Shown: one piece after another, positions 47,838-58,954 of the stretch
How the letters are laid out: every line of letters begins with the position of its first letter
How positions within the stretch are numbered: position 1 is the stretch's first letter
DNA from: Niebla homalea
Lineage: Eukaryota > Ascomycota > Lecanoromycetes > Lecanorales > Ramalinaceae
Direction: 5' to 3'
Assembly (NCBI GenBank): GCA_019925105.1
Contig: JAHGAU010000009.1
Span: 1,674,001-1,738,000, forward strand
DNA length: 64,000 nucleotides
Position numbers and translations under genes: made by a program
The notes under the pieces: generated by a model
Database searches by the model: none
What the model was told of the DNA's origin: nothing
What the model saw: only the letters and a program-made list of their open reading frames with translations

Positions 47838-49884
47838 GAATCGCCTTCTTTTGCTCAGCGACGCTAGCAGCAACGATCACAAGCTGAATGCTCCCCACCG
47901 CCATTCTGGCCTTGGATATTACCCAAGAAGACAGTATGAGCCCCAACCTCGACTGACACCACGCTTGTCCACATCATGAAACCAGGCGCAGACCAGCGGT
48001 TGCTGTGGCGCTTAAAGACACAAAGAGTCCCAAAAGCGGCATCAAGAGCTGCATGAGCTGGATGGTACTTGATGAGGGTGATGTCGGTCTATGGGTGAAG
48101 CTTGGCCCTCGACGTCAACATCTGATGCCCTGTACGGCATGATGTTGCTGAGGACGTACTCCCTCATTCGAGATATTCGCGTAATGTGCACACAACCTAC
48201 TTTACCAAGCTACTTTGATGCTCATGTCAGCCACGCTCCTCAACTTCCCTTCGACAAATGGATGTCAACTCGATTGGAGTACGGACTACGACACATTGTT
48301 GGGTCTCGAACGCCTGGCCACAAGGAACGGCAGCAGATCAAGCACCAATTTAAGGAAGAAGAGCGTGTTCGAGGAGACTCTTCTGCGTTCAAGCTACGTA
48401 GTTGCAAAACTTTGGCAACGTATGCATGTACATTATGCTTTGTGAATCTCACCGCGCGCTGGAATCGCACCAACAAGGAGTCAGGCATAGATCAAAACCC
48501 TGGTCGCCTAGTCATCAGTGCAGTAGTAGAATCTGTCAGAGCCTTCCACACTGCTCCACCCAAAAATAGGAGTAGTTTGTGAGCCGGTCACGATCGCTTG
48601 GAAAACCCAGCAAATCCAGTCACCGTGGTGACCGCCAAATACTCCCACTTCAGGCCAAGCTGTGATCGAATATTAGCCGATGAGGATTGAAAGAACGCCG
48701 TGGTTATCGCGCACGGCATAAAGCTGGAAAAATTCAGGTATTAAAGGCAGCAACTCGACGGCAGAGACATTCGGCCTGGACTGCTGCTGACAGCGGCATT
48801 AGGAGCCCCGCGACTAGTGTGTGCCACGATTACGGACATTTTCCTGGGAAAGGAGGTGCAGAAACAGGGCGTGTGTGTGTGTGTGTGTGTCGCCCAACCC
48901 AACGCCGAACGTGAAGCAATTCTCTCCATGAAGCATAGTCTGGGTTACCTACCTACAGCTCGCTCCCAAGCGCACCAATCAGAATGGAGACTCTCGATAT
49001 AACGATTATCGTTGTGAAGAGAGAGTGCATTCGACGCTGGACGTGAGCTGTTCGGCTCGAAGGAGTACTAGCTTGGATGATGATTCTTGGCATGATCAAC
49101 TTGCATGGGGACTGGACAGGGGGGGCCTGCGAGAACAATACTGGAGATGGATGGAAGGCATCGTTTTACTTGGGTAATAGCGAGAATGCTGCAGTGAGAG
49201 CCTGTTCCTGTTCCAATCACGTCCGTTGTTGTTGTTGTTGAGCTTGGTACCCCTCGCGTTGCGAACAGCTCCTTTGCAGACTCGCCCTGCTTTCAGCAAG
49301 AGTCCTACTCAGACGGACCTTCAGCAATTTGTAGAAGAGTCGTGGCTCCCATCAAAGATTGTACAACCTCGCTGATGTCGGCGATGGCGCGAGGTTGGAT
49401 GTAGCTGATTGTGGCACCGCGGGGAAGACGGATGGATAGGGAGTGATATGAATTCTCGAAGTATGGGGGTTTGCAGAGCACGGAGCTTGGATGTTGCGCT
49501 CCCTCCCCCTCGACCACGTATGGCGAGGGGAGTGGGCAGGAAACGGTCGCGCTCATCCTAGGTCATGAAAAAGGGTGGTCATGGAAAAGGGTGGTCATGA
49601 AAAAGGGTGGTCATGGAAAAGGGTGGTCATTTCGAAAAGAAGTGGTCGTGATTATTGAAATGAGATGCGGCAAGGCGAGCTGTAAACGCGTTTGGACATC
49701 TGTTTGCCTGGTATGAAGAAGCAACGTCGTTGCGACTACATGTGTCGCTGACTCTCTAATCTAAAAAAACATCCACGTTGGTTTTTTTTTCCCACGAAGA
49801 TGTTTCTTGCTCTAATTGCAAAAAGGCGTCTAGATCTCAACCCCCCCTTTCAAGCTCCTTTCTATTTCCACGGCCGTCAACTTC
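47838..49884. other. Intergenic with simple repeats
   Basis: The longest frame (48091-48582, plus, 163 codons) has no domain, and no homologous family comes to mind. A (GT)n tract lies at 48871-48888. No gene is supported. Confidence 0.4.
49561..49632. repeat. Tandem repeat of about 16 bp, four copies
   Basis: The unit GGTCATGRAAAAGGGT is repeated about four times head to tail in noncoding sequence about 250 bp downstream of the mcr1 stop codon. Confidence 0.8.
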
Positions 49885-51166
49885 TCAGAATTTGTACACC
49901 TGCTCCTTCTCATACCCCAATTCCTTCAGCATCCCCTCCAGCTCCCCCTGGTCCTGCGGGCTCTTCTTCATCCCGCTCACAGCCTTGTACAGCCCCGGCG
50001 GTCCACACACAAAGATCTTGCCATTGGCCCCATCCTTGGGCTCAAAGGGTATGACCATCTTCAATAGCTCCTTGTGGACATGTCCCTGGGTTCCCCCCTG
50101 CCAATTCTCTGGGGGATCGTCGAGGAGGTAGAAGGCGCGGAAGCGTTGCGGGTAGGTGTTTTCGAGGTGGGCGAATTCGTCCTTCAGGAGGATATCTTCT
50201 TCGGTCAGATTGCCGAAGACGAGGGTGACTTTGGTTTTGTCGTTGGGGTTGTTGAAGATGGCGCGGGTGAGTTGGTACATCCTGGCCAGATTTAGAAAGG
50301 GATCAGTATTGCACCATTTGAGATAAGTTGTGCGCATGCATAAACCTGATAGCATAAGGATAACGCAGGGAGGAGGTGGGGGTGAGGGGGGTGCCATACG
50401 GTGTGATCCCAGTACCGCCGGCAATCAGGGCAATACTATCGTGTTTATTCTCGTCCCACTGGTACTTGGGTATCGGTCCCTTGAAATCCAATCTTTGCCC
50501 CGGTGCCATGTCGTGCAGGTGACTGCTCATAGGCCCTCCCTCATATCTCTTCACCAACAGATCTAGATAACCTCGCTCGCCTTCATCGCTGACAGGGGTG
50601 TAAGGCCTAATCACGGGCTTCTCCATTTCGGGACCTTTATATTTAGTGATCAATGCGGATGCGACTTGCATGCCAGAAACATCGTTGCTGTCGGGGAGCG
50701 AAAAACGCATGCGCTTGGTGTTGTGGCTGACTTGCTCGACGGACTCGAGCTTGAGGGAGAGGAACCCCTGGTCGCCGCCAGTGAACGCTTTGTTTGATGT
50801 GGAGCTGATGGTCTCGGCGGTCTTCTCTTTCGCGGCGGTGGCAATAGCGCTGGGTTGCGGATGACTTGGGTTCTTGAAGCTGGTGCTGTAGGCGTAATAT
50901 CCGCCGCCAGCGACGACCGCGGCTCCTAGGGTGTAGATGAGGGTGGTTGGGGCGGCGGAGCCGGAGGTAGGCTGACCAGCGTAGTGGCGGATAGGCTGGG
51001 AGAAATCAGATGGGAGGTATTCTTTGGGGACTTGGTCTCCAGGATTGGTGGATGCGAAGCGAGCACGAAGGCGTGAGGGTTGGAGGTGAGATTGCAAGTT
51101 GGGAGCAGGAGGGTTGCGTACCTGCTTGAGGGGGCGGGCAGCCCGGAAAACATGTCGTGCGATCAT
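49885..51166 (-). CDS. mcr1: Mitochondrial NADH-cytochrome b5 reductase
   Basis: This FAD enzyme passes electrons from NADH to cytochrome b5-type acceptors at the mitochondrial outer membrane and intermembrane space. ATG 51166 opens an amphipathic presequence ([15 protein letters not shown]). A transmembrane segment [20 protein letters not shown] follows. The FAD-binding motif is RPYTPVSDE with [15 protein letters not shown], and the NADH-binding motifs are [15 protein letters not shown], across an intron at 50399-50282, and [12 protein letters not shown]. The C-terminus [13 protein letters not shown] is diagnostic of the family. An in-frame GT...AG stretch at 51121-50996 is probably a second intron: its removal joins PLKQ to PIRHYAGQP and gives a product of 345 residues, closer to the usual length than the 387-residue read-through. 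Confidence 0.93.
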
Positions 51167-51589
51167 GGCGGAGGAGCGGTCGAGAGTGCCGCAGGAGAGT
51201 AATTGAGAACGGCAGAAGGAAGAGAAGATGCAAAGATTTGGACGGTGACGGAACGACTTTCGCAACTCCAAAGTCATCAAATAGGCGGCGCTAACCGTTC
51301 TTGGAAGGGAGCTCTATTCAAAATCCAAATCCACAGATCGGCATTTTCTCTCCCACTTCAACATATATTTATGTTCTGAATCTCGCAGTCTCTTGAAGGG
51401 CTGATCCACCAGCAATGCCTATCATCACTCTTAATTTTGTGTCATGGACTGGGTAGATGCCAATTGATGCGAAAGACTTGCTTGTGAGAGTATGTCACCG
51501 GTCTACGACGTGAGGAAAAGAAGCTTGATCCACATCTTGCACAAAAATAGGGACTGTGAACGCCATAATATCCGGAAAGCAAATAGCTG
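51167..51589. other. Intergenic between mcr1 and prpD-like gene
   Basis: The mcr1 frame is open upstream to 51280 without a better start. The rest has no coding support and holds the mcr1 promoter and the 3' flank of the PrpD gene. Confidence 0.5.
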
Positions 51590-53156
51590 CTAAGCTTTTG
51601 TGACTCTAGAAGCTAGGTGGCCGTCGAGGGTTTCATCCAGTGTCAATAGGTCAACGAACCTTGAGACTTCCATTTCCCTTAGCGTTTGCAGCTCAACATC
51701 TGCCAAATTGTTGACCTTGTTGGCCTTGTCACCCTCTCCTAACCAGCTTGTCACAAGCTTAGCATACTTCTTCTTTACAGCATCTGCCGTGTCGCTTCTA
51801 AAGGGATGGCCCATCGGATATTCGACGAGAACTTCTTCAACATCCTTGCCGCCTTTCAAGACCATACTGAGTGCCGTGGACACACTCCGCTTTGTAGGCG
51901 CATGATAGTCTTTCGTGAACTGTGGCTCTTCGACCATCTCGATACGCGCCCTCAATGATTCAACCCTGGGGTCGTGCGCCCACACTGAGCCGTCTTGATA
52001 ATCATCGACTTCGATCATTTCACCCTTGACCAAGATGACGGCAATAATATATTGCATGCAATGGTCTCGATCCGCTGCATTGTGTAAGGGGCCTCTCTTG
52101 TTGATGATGGTCATTGCAGCCTGTTGGGTGCGCACGTGTACGTGCTCAATATCGGAAGCAGGGTCAATTTGAAGCTGTCGGAGCTTCTTGCTCAATCCAA
52201 GCGCTGCTTCGGCGCCTGAAGCGGCATGTCCCTCGACAGGGAAGCATTTGAAGAAGACATGCTCAACCACGAAGGTACCGTAACCTGCCTTCAAAAGAAG
52301 TTCGGATCCTTTGTAGATCGAATCATAAAAGCCCCATTTTGGTGCAGACAGAGCTGTCGGTGCCCCTGGCTGTCCCCTTCCCGCCATCATACAGAGCTGC
52401 ACGGCTCGCATACAAGCGTCGCCGGCCGCCCATCCCTTCCGTGGGCCAGTATTTGGGGATTGCCGGAATGTCCGCAAAGGTCCGCCATCCATCCAGGCGT
52501 GAGATAGAGCACTAAGGGCTTGAGCCTCGGAATTACCGAGCAGCCAGCTGACTACGGCAGTGGAAGCGATCCGTACGAGGATTGTGTGATCAATCCCAAC
52601 TTTGTTGAACGCGTTCAGCTGCTGAAGACAGCCTTGGACTTCGTATGCCTTGGTTAAAGCCTCGAGGACGGTCTCCATCTTCATGCGCGGTCTGCCAGTG
52701 GCTCCTGCCACCTGGTCCAGCCAATCTGCGATAGGCAATATCGCACCAATGTTATCTAATAACGACTCAATCAGTCCCGCTGCGTTGTATCGTATATTCT
52801 GTCGCGGAGGATGTCATACCAGAAGGATGTCCCCACTCCATCCCGCCCATCGCATCATTGTGGTCAAGAAACCGAATGAGGCTTCCCAAATCAAACGCGG
52901 CCTTCATTGGGTCCATTGTGAGGTCTGTCCCTGGCAGTCTTGCTCCACTGGATCTCTCTGTGCCAGAGAAGTATGGACCGATGAGCGAGCGGGCTTCTTC
53001 ATTCTGCAATGATTCGAAGGTGCACGCAATACTATCGAGTAGAGCAATCTTGGCCTTTCGCCAGGCTTTGTCACTGGTGGGTTTGAATTTATAGACATAT
53101 TCCACGATGTCGACAAGTACACGATCGTACTCCGGCCGTGTGTTGTCGTCAGCCAT
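51590..53156 (-). CDS. 2-methylcitrate dehydratase-like enzyme (MmgE/PrpD family)
   Basis: The predicted product has 500 residues from two exons (53156-52820 and 52755-51590) joined across a 64-nt intron. Family members dehydrate 2-methylcitrate, or longer alkylcitrates, to the cis-aconitate analogue. The MmgE/PrpD signature FLDHNDAMGGMEWGHPSDNI spans the intron. GWAAGDACMRAVQLCMMA, APKWGFYDSIYKG, VFFKCFPVEGHAASGAEAAL and HVHVRTQQAAM follow in the usual order. The N-terminus MADDNTRPEYDRVLVDIVEY lacks the mitochondrial presequence seen in methylcitrate-cycle enzymes, and the end (SRVTKA) is not a peroxisomal PTS1, so a cytosolic location is inferred. Its start codon faces that of the CadA-like gene across 675 bp. 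Together with the citrate-synthase-like gene this suggests alkylcitrate metabolism rather than propionate breakdown; the second reading remains possible. Confidence 0.9.
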
Positions 53157-53831
53157 TGATGGGAATCGAAACTGGTACAGCAAGAGAGATCCTCAGAAGT
53201 TATCCACAACTACCTCAAGATCAATTTGGCGGCAGAAAAGACAGGGCCAAGGGCTCGAACGGCATTATAGTAATGAATCATACGAACTGCCCGAATCGAC
53301 ACAAGAAGGTGGCCAAACTTTGTGAACCCTTCGATCAGACCAACTTACATTCCTGCGACTTCATTTGTGGTAGCAGCGCTCCAGCTCCGAAGTCATGGAG
53401 CTCGATCTGACGGCGGTACTCGTCGCTCGTGGCTGCTCCCATGCCGTCATGCCCCGCTCACAAATCCCGAGATCCCAAGGAACAGACTGCACTGTACCTT
53501 GTACTCATTATAGGACCGAAGCTTTTCAACACAGGAGGGAGTCCGATTTGGACTAGCGGCATGCAATCCCAATGCATCGGTGTCCGGGCAGAAGTAGAAT
53601 CTGAGATTTTTTGTCCTTTGGGTCATGCCAACACATGTGCATGCAGCCAGATCTTAGAATGGAGTCTCGGTATGCAGCTTACCATACATGGCCTGCAGGC
53701 ACCGTGGACAACATGAAGAATGCAATCCGTGACATGACGTCAGTCACGTTCAAATATCAATTGTAAGACGAAAACCGCCCAACATACAACTGTAACATCC
53801 TCAACTCACCCAGAGGCAAACTCCCTCGGAC
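53157..53831. promoter_or_regulatory. Bidirectional promoter region of the dehydratase and decarboxylase genes
   Basis: The dehydratase (minus) and decarboxylase (plus) start codons lie at its two edges, so both promoters must be inside or overlap the genes. Short frames within it have no domain. I see no clear palindromic CGG(N)CCG pair or other named operator. Co-regulation is inferred from geometry only. Confidence 0.55.
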
Positions 53832-55375
53832 ATGGCTTCGAGGACAGAATCATCAAACGGAGTAGAGCATGTTGGTCCCAGCGATCCAACTGGTCCCACT
53901 GGCCAACTCTGCAACTGGATCTCTGGCCTGTATCTCGAACAGATTCCAGCAGAGATCCAGATGCGCGCCAAATATCTCATCCTTGACGGTCTCACTTGTG
54001 CCTTAGTCGGAGCGCAGCTACCTTGGTCCCAGAAAGCTGTCCGAACAATTCTAGACTTTGAGCCGTCTGGCTCTTGTGGTCTATGGGGATGGAACAAGGG
54101 ACTTGGCCCTTTGCCTGCAGCTCTACTTAACAGCACGTTCATCCAAGGTTTTGAACTAGACGACTTCCATCATCTTGCTCCTTTGCATTCTAATGCCCTG
54201 ATTCTGCCTGCTCTACTTGCCGCCATTGACCATTTCTCCTCGGTACATGACAGTCCCACCATCACCGGCAAGGCGTTCCTCCTTTCAGCAATCACCGGGT
54301 ATGAGGTTGGCCCTCGTGTTGGATTGGCCCTAAATGGTGGCCACATGCTATCTCAGGGATGGCATTCAGGGGCTGTCTTTGGGCCCTCTGCAGCCGCAGC
54401 AGCCGTAAGCAAATTGCTCGAACTCGATGCAGGAACAGTGGAGAGCGCGTTAGGCACGGCATGTACTCAAGCTTGCGGGCTCATGAGCGCGCAGTTCGAG
54501 AGTGATGCGAAAAGGATGCAACATGGATTTGCTGCGAAAAGTGGTCTTTTCGCGGCTCTGCTGGCAAAGGGTGGATACAAAGGGATTGAGGTATGCTCTC
54601 GAAATTTAACGGGGCAGACCTTCTCGCAGAGCTGATCACAATGCAGAGAGTCTACGAACGAGAATACGGCGGTTTCTTGCGCACATTCAGCCAGGGTTCT
54701 GGTAAAGATCCACAGTACGCGATTGATGCATTGACCAAGGGTCTTGGGGCAGACTGGCAGACAAGCGATATCAAGATTAAACCGTATGCAGCCATGGCTG
54801 GGACATTCTGTACGATTGATTGCATTCTGGCGATGCAGAAAGAGCAACCAAAGGTCATGGACGATATCGCGAACATCGAATCAATTGTGGTGGAGATGGG
54901 TGAAGCAGCATTCAAACACGGAGGGTGGAAGCCTCAGCGACCTCTGAGTGCGATCGGAGCACAAATGAGCGCATCATACATTGCAGCTGTCCAATTGATC
55001 GACCGCAAAGTCACACCTGCCGAGTTCCGGCACCACCAGCTCGATCGCGAGCATTTGTGGCAGCTGGTAGACAAGATCGAGTGCAGGCACAGCAAAAGCT
55101 TCGACAAAGAAAACCCCTGGAGGCAGCGAGTCACTATGAGCTTCCGAGATAGAAGAGGGGACGAGCTCGTGCAGCAGGTCGAAGCGCCAAAAGGGTTCAA
55201 GCCACCATTATCGAATGAAGCTATTCTGAACAAGTGGAGGGACATGACAGCTAATGTTGTCGATGATGGGAGAAGGGAAGAAATCGAGCATCTGGTTCTA
55301 GGCCTGGAAAACGAGACGGATGTTAAGCGGCTGAGCGGTCTGCTGGCTGGGATGACGAGGAATCCCATCGAGTGA
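53832..55375 (+). CDS. cis-Aconitate decarboxylase-like enzyme (MmgE/PrpD family, CadA type)
   Basis: The predicted product has 495 residues from two exons (53832-54590 and 54647-55375; intron of 56 nt, phase 0). This MmgE/PrpD branch includes Aspergillus terreus CadA, which decarboxylates cis-aconitate to itaconate. The resemblance to CadA is close along the whole length: MRAKYLILDGLTCALVGAQL, FELDDFHHLAPLHSNA with the active-site Asp and His, GWHSGAVFGPSAAAA, ACTQACGLMSAQFESDAKRM with the active-site Lys, QHGFAAKSG, and YEREYGGFL after the intron. The C-terminal lid has LILVLGL-like GRREEIEHLVLGLENETD. There is no organelle signal. In context the substrate could be cis-aconitate or an alkyl-cis-aconitate made by the neighbouring dehydratase; the sequence does not decide. 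Confidence 0.88.
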
Positions 55376-56523
55376 TGACTGATTCGTGGTAATTAGCTAT
55401 CCTGACCAAATCGTTTTCAATCGAGACAATGTCCCGGTTCAATTTGATAAGGTTAAGGGGGAATGCGGTCCGCTGGAATGCGCGCCGCCAGAACTCAAAT
55501 CAAACAGCCATCAATCCTTAGAGCACTTGAAAGTCTTCAACACCACCTTGTATCAGACATGTTTGCTATAGATGGTTTTGACCAGGGAATTGTCGGGCTG
55601 GGACATCCCTCCCATCTTCTGAAAACGCTAAATATGTTGGTCTGACAATATTACTGGGTTGCTCTCCTTGCAAATTTCATTCACCTTATGGATCCCGAAA
55701 TATGCGAATGTCGAAGACATCAATATCAGAGTGGAGGGTGACATTAATCTCCGTGTCTCGGTATTGTTATATCAAGATGTCGTCATCAAGACCGATCGCA
55801 AGGCGTTATCGAGCCCGTTCATGTTCCAGTCGTTCGCCATTAGTCCAACAGAAGCGGGCCGCTATTGACAGAAAGATTGGAATGTCTCCCACCTGTTTCC
55901 CAATACCCTCCCTGGAATGCCAGGACTGTATTGGGTATCAGTGTCGGATTCTCGAGCCTTAAGGGCGGGAGCTCCATCTAGCAATGTACACCGGACTCCG
56001 GCAATTCACCCCAAAATGTGCCTCTTTGACGGGTGCCGCACCACCGATTTCTCCGCGATGTGCCACGCATGATGGCCTCTGCTGTAGCAGAGATCTAAGA
56101 TCTTGGTCCAGCAATGACGAAAGCAGGTCCAATTCTCCGATGCCTGCCTGTTCAATTGCGCGGGATCCAGCATCGAGATGGCGGTGATTCCGTTGCAGCA
56201 CACCCTTTTAGTTCGGATCAGCAAGGGCCTTGTCAGTCAACTAAACGGAAACGCAAGAGCTAATGAAGCCAAGGTATTGGGACGACGGGAGAAAAGTATA
56301 GAAAAAGATGGCAGGACCCTCGCCTGCGGAGCTGCTCAAGCAATTACCGCTCACCGTCAAACACCAGCGCCTTGCTCATTACCTCTCCTGACCACTGCTA
56401 CGACAGCTTCAAATTGGCTCAGACACTTCCATCCACCTTCTCTCACGACCCCTGATAATTTACCGTCATCGTCCATCGCGACCATCCACCTGATTCCAAT
56501 CCATTCCCACGCCGTCGCCCATC
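55376..56523. other. Intergenic upstream of citrate-synthase-like gene
   Basis: No transporter or regulator gene is recognised here. An ATG at 56308 starts a 27-codon frame (MAGPSPAELLKQLPLTVKHQ) that ends at a stop. It could be an upstream ORF or an unrecognised first exon of the next gene. Confidence 0.4.
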
Positions 56524-58778
56524 ATGTCCGCCGTCCTCCTCCGGATCATCAACCTGCTCAACTCTAATCTCAAATCCATCCCCTCCCTTCTTCCTTTCCT
56601 CTCACTTGCACCATCATCAATTCAGCAGGCTTCATTGACCCCCAGCGGCTACCTCACAATTCGTGACTCCCGCACCTCTAGAGCCTACACCATCCCCATT
56701 ATCAACAGCAGTATTGAAGCCATGCAGTTCATGTGGCAGAGCGGGTTGAAAGTAATGGATCTTGGCTTACAGAACACGGCCGTGGGAGAGTCGGCGATCA
56801 CGAACGTGTATGTGTTTCTATCCCTCTGTGGAGCCCAGGAAGATTGACCCTGATCCCCCATTCTCCTGTTCAACCCTGTTTCCCCTTCATTCCTCTTCTA
56901 CTTCCCTTCACCCTGTTTTGGCCCTGACCCATCTTACTCCTGAAACCCATTTTTCTCCTTTTCGGCGTCACCCTGTTTTGTTTCCCTTCTCCTGTTTATC
57001 CTCTGCTGCCCTGCCCTCTTTTACCGCTTCTCCCCTCTTCCTCACCTGCGTACCCGGCATGGTCTGCCCAGATTATTCCAAACTAATATATGCTGGTGAT
57101 TGAGGCAGTGACGGAATAAGAGGCACAATACACTACCGCTCACACTCCGTTGTTGAGCTCGCAGAAACCCAATGCTTCGAAAGCGTGGCCTTCTTGCTTA
57201 TTTGGGGCCACCTTCCCTCCGCCGTCGAATTGCAAACTTTCCGCGATGCGTTATTTGAAGGAGGGAGACCTGAACAAGTGGTCATTGACTGCATCGCTTC
57301 ATTTCCGTAAGTCTCTACCCCCCCTGCTAGACCTTTTTCCCCCTTAGACCCAAGGATCTCCCTGTTGCAATCAGTCACTTGATCAGTAATATCTGATGGA
57401 GGCATGGCAGTCGCTCCGCCCCAACTCAATCCCTCATCCTCGCCGGCCTCGCCGCCTGGGCCTCCGTCGACCAGTCTGCCTTACCTTCACAAGTGGGTCG
57501 CGATATCTACAGCAACGACCTGCGTCTCGTAGACGCCAAGATCGCGAGGTCCATTTCGGCCCTGGCGACCGTGGTGGCAATGTCGTATTGCCACACGAAC
57601 TCCCTTCCCTTCGCCTACCCCGCTGCTGCCCCTGCCCCCACCACCACAGACTCGTCACCGTTCGTGTCGAACATCTTGATGATGATGAATTATGTCGACC
57701 CTGCGACCAAGTGCCCGCGGCCCGAGGACGTCTCGACCCTCTCCAAACTCTGGATCCTCTACGCCGACCACGCCCTTACTCCTTCAACGTCCTCGTTCCT
57801 CCTCACTGCATCCACGCTCGCTGACCCGCTCACATCCGCCTCGTGCGCCATCGCCACGGCGTACGGGCCCTTGCACGGTGGGGCCATCGACATGGCGTAC
57901 AAAACCATCCGTGAAGTCGGGGCGGTGGAGAATGTGGCGGGCTTGATTGGTGAGGTGACGCGCAAGGAGAAACGGCTCCCCGGGTATGGCCATCGCGTCT
58001 ACAGGGTCCCCGATCCGCGGGTCGGCATCATCAAGGAAATGTTGGCGCAGCCTTCCCTGAGTAAGAGGTTGGATGGGGAAGGCGAGGGGAGCAAGGATGA
58101 TGGGTTCTTAAAGGTGGCGCTGGAGATTGACGCGCAAGCCCAGCAAAATCCGTATTTTGTCAAAAGGAGGTTGCACGCTAATGCGGATCTCTTTGGGGCA
58201 TTTGTCTACACTGCACTGTAAGTGACACTTGTTTTTCATCCCTGCTATTAGAATCCTGTGGGCTGCGCTCTCGAGATGGGTTCTGCGAGGAATCCATCAC
58301 GCACATGACGTGATCGGGTCAGGAGGGGGAGCGGCAAGAATGCTATCTCTTGAGCTTAAACCAACCTCCAAGTGATCCGACGCTGGAGGACTTGCATCTG
58401 GATCAGGCGGGGAAAGTGCCGTCACCTAGTGATGGCGATGGTGACACTTCAATCTATTCTCACGGGACCTGGGCTGTCGGAGCAGCTTACTTTCGCCTAT
58501 TTGAACAACGAGCCCGATATTTCCTCGCGCAGAAAGCTGACGGTCTTCACTAGGGGGTTCCAACCGGACTTCATCCTCCCCCTGACGATGATATCACGCG
58601 CTGTTGGCGTGATGGCGCATTGGCGCGAGTCCATGAGTGAGTGCCTCTTTGTATCCTGGCCCAAATGTCGAAGGAAACAATATATCTGACCGCTTGTGAT
58701 TCTTCTCCACGCGCAGCTCAGCCTACCAAGCTATGGCGTCCTCAGCAGGTTTACGTGGGAGGGGCGGATACGAAATGA
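56524..58778 (+). CDS. Citrate-synthase-family enzyme (alkylcitrate synthase candidate)
   Basis: Five exons are inferred: 56524-56807, 57109-57306, 57411-58217, 58554-58636 and 58717-58778, with in-phase GT...AG joins. The enzyme should condense an acyl-CoA with oxaloacetate. The N-terminal beta region has GYLTIRDSRTSRAYTIPI and DLGLQNTAVGESAIT. SVAFLLIWGHLPSAVELQTF and QSLILAGLAAW follow. The three catalytic residues of citrate synthases are present: His in LYADHALTPSTSSFLL, His in RLPGYGHRVYRVPDPR and Asp in RRLHANADLFGAF. GPLHGGAIDMAY is the substrate loop. The C-terminus has FILPLTMISRAVGVMAHWRE and WRPQQVYVGG. It lacks the mitochondrial targeting sequence of CitA/McsA-type enzymes and belongs to the divergent fungal branch found in natural-product loci. 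Introns 1 and 3 (301 and 336 nt) are much longer than the others in this window. Confidence 0.85.
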
Positions 58779-58954
58779 GTAAACTCGTGGCTGCCTCTAA
58801 GGATCATGAGATTTTGTCGAGAGCAGTGATCATTTTGGGTGAGAAATTAAGGACTGAGTGTAATTCTCGTTGGAAGAAGGCACTTTATGTGTGACATGCA
58901 GGGGTTGTGCGAAGTAAATAAGTATTTAGGTTGATTGGAAAGACTGAACCTGGG
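58779..58954. other. Short convergent spacer
   Basis: This is 3' flank of the citrate-synthase-like gene. No other feature is seen. Confidence 0.5.

Noticed and set aside
48091..48582. 163-codon plus-strand frame
   Set aside because: No domain, compositional bias or exon continuation; treated as chance.
51590..58778. Ordinary methylcitrate (propionate) cycle locus
   Set aside because: Not excluded, but disfavoured: the enzymes lack mitochondrial presequences, no methylisocitrate lyase is present, and a CadA-like decarboxylase has no role in that cycle.
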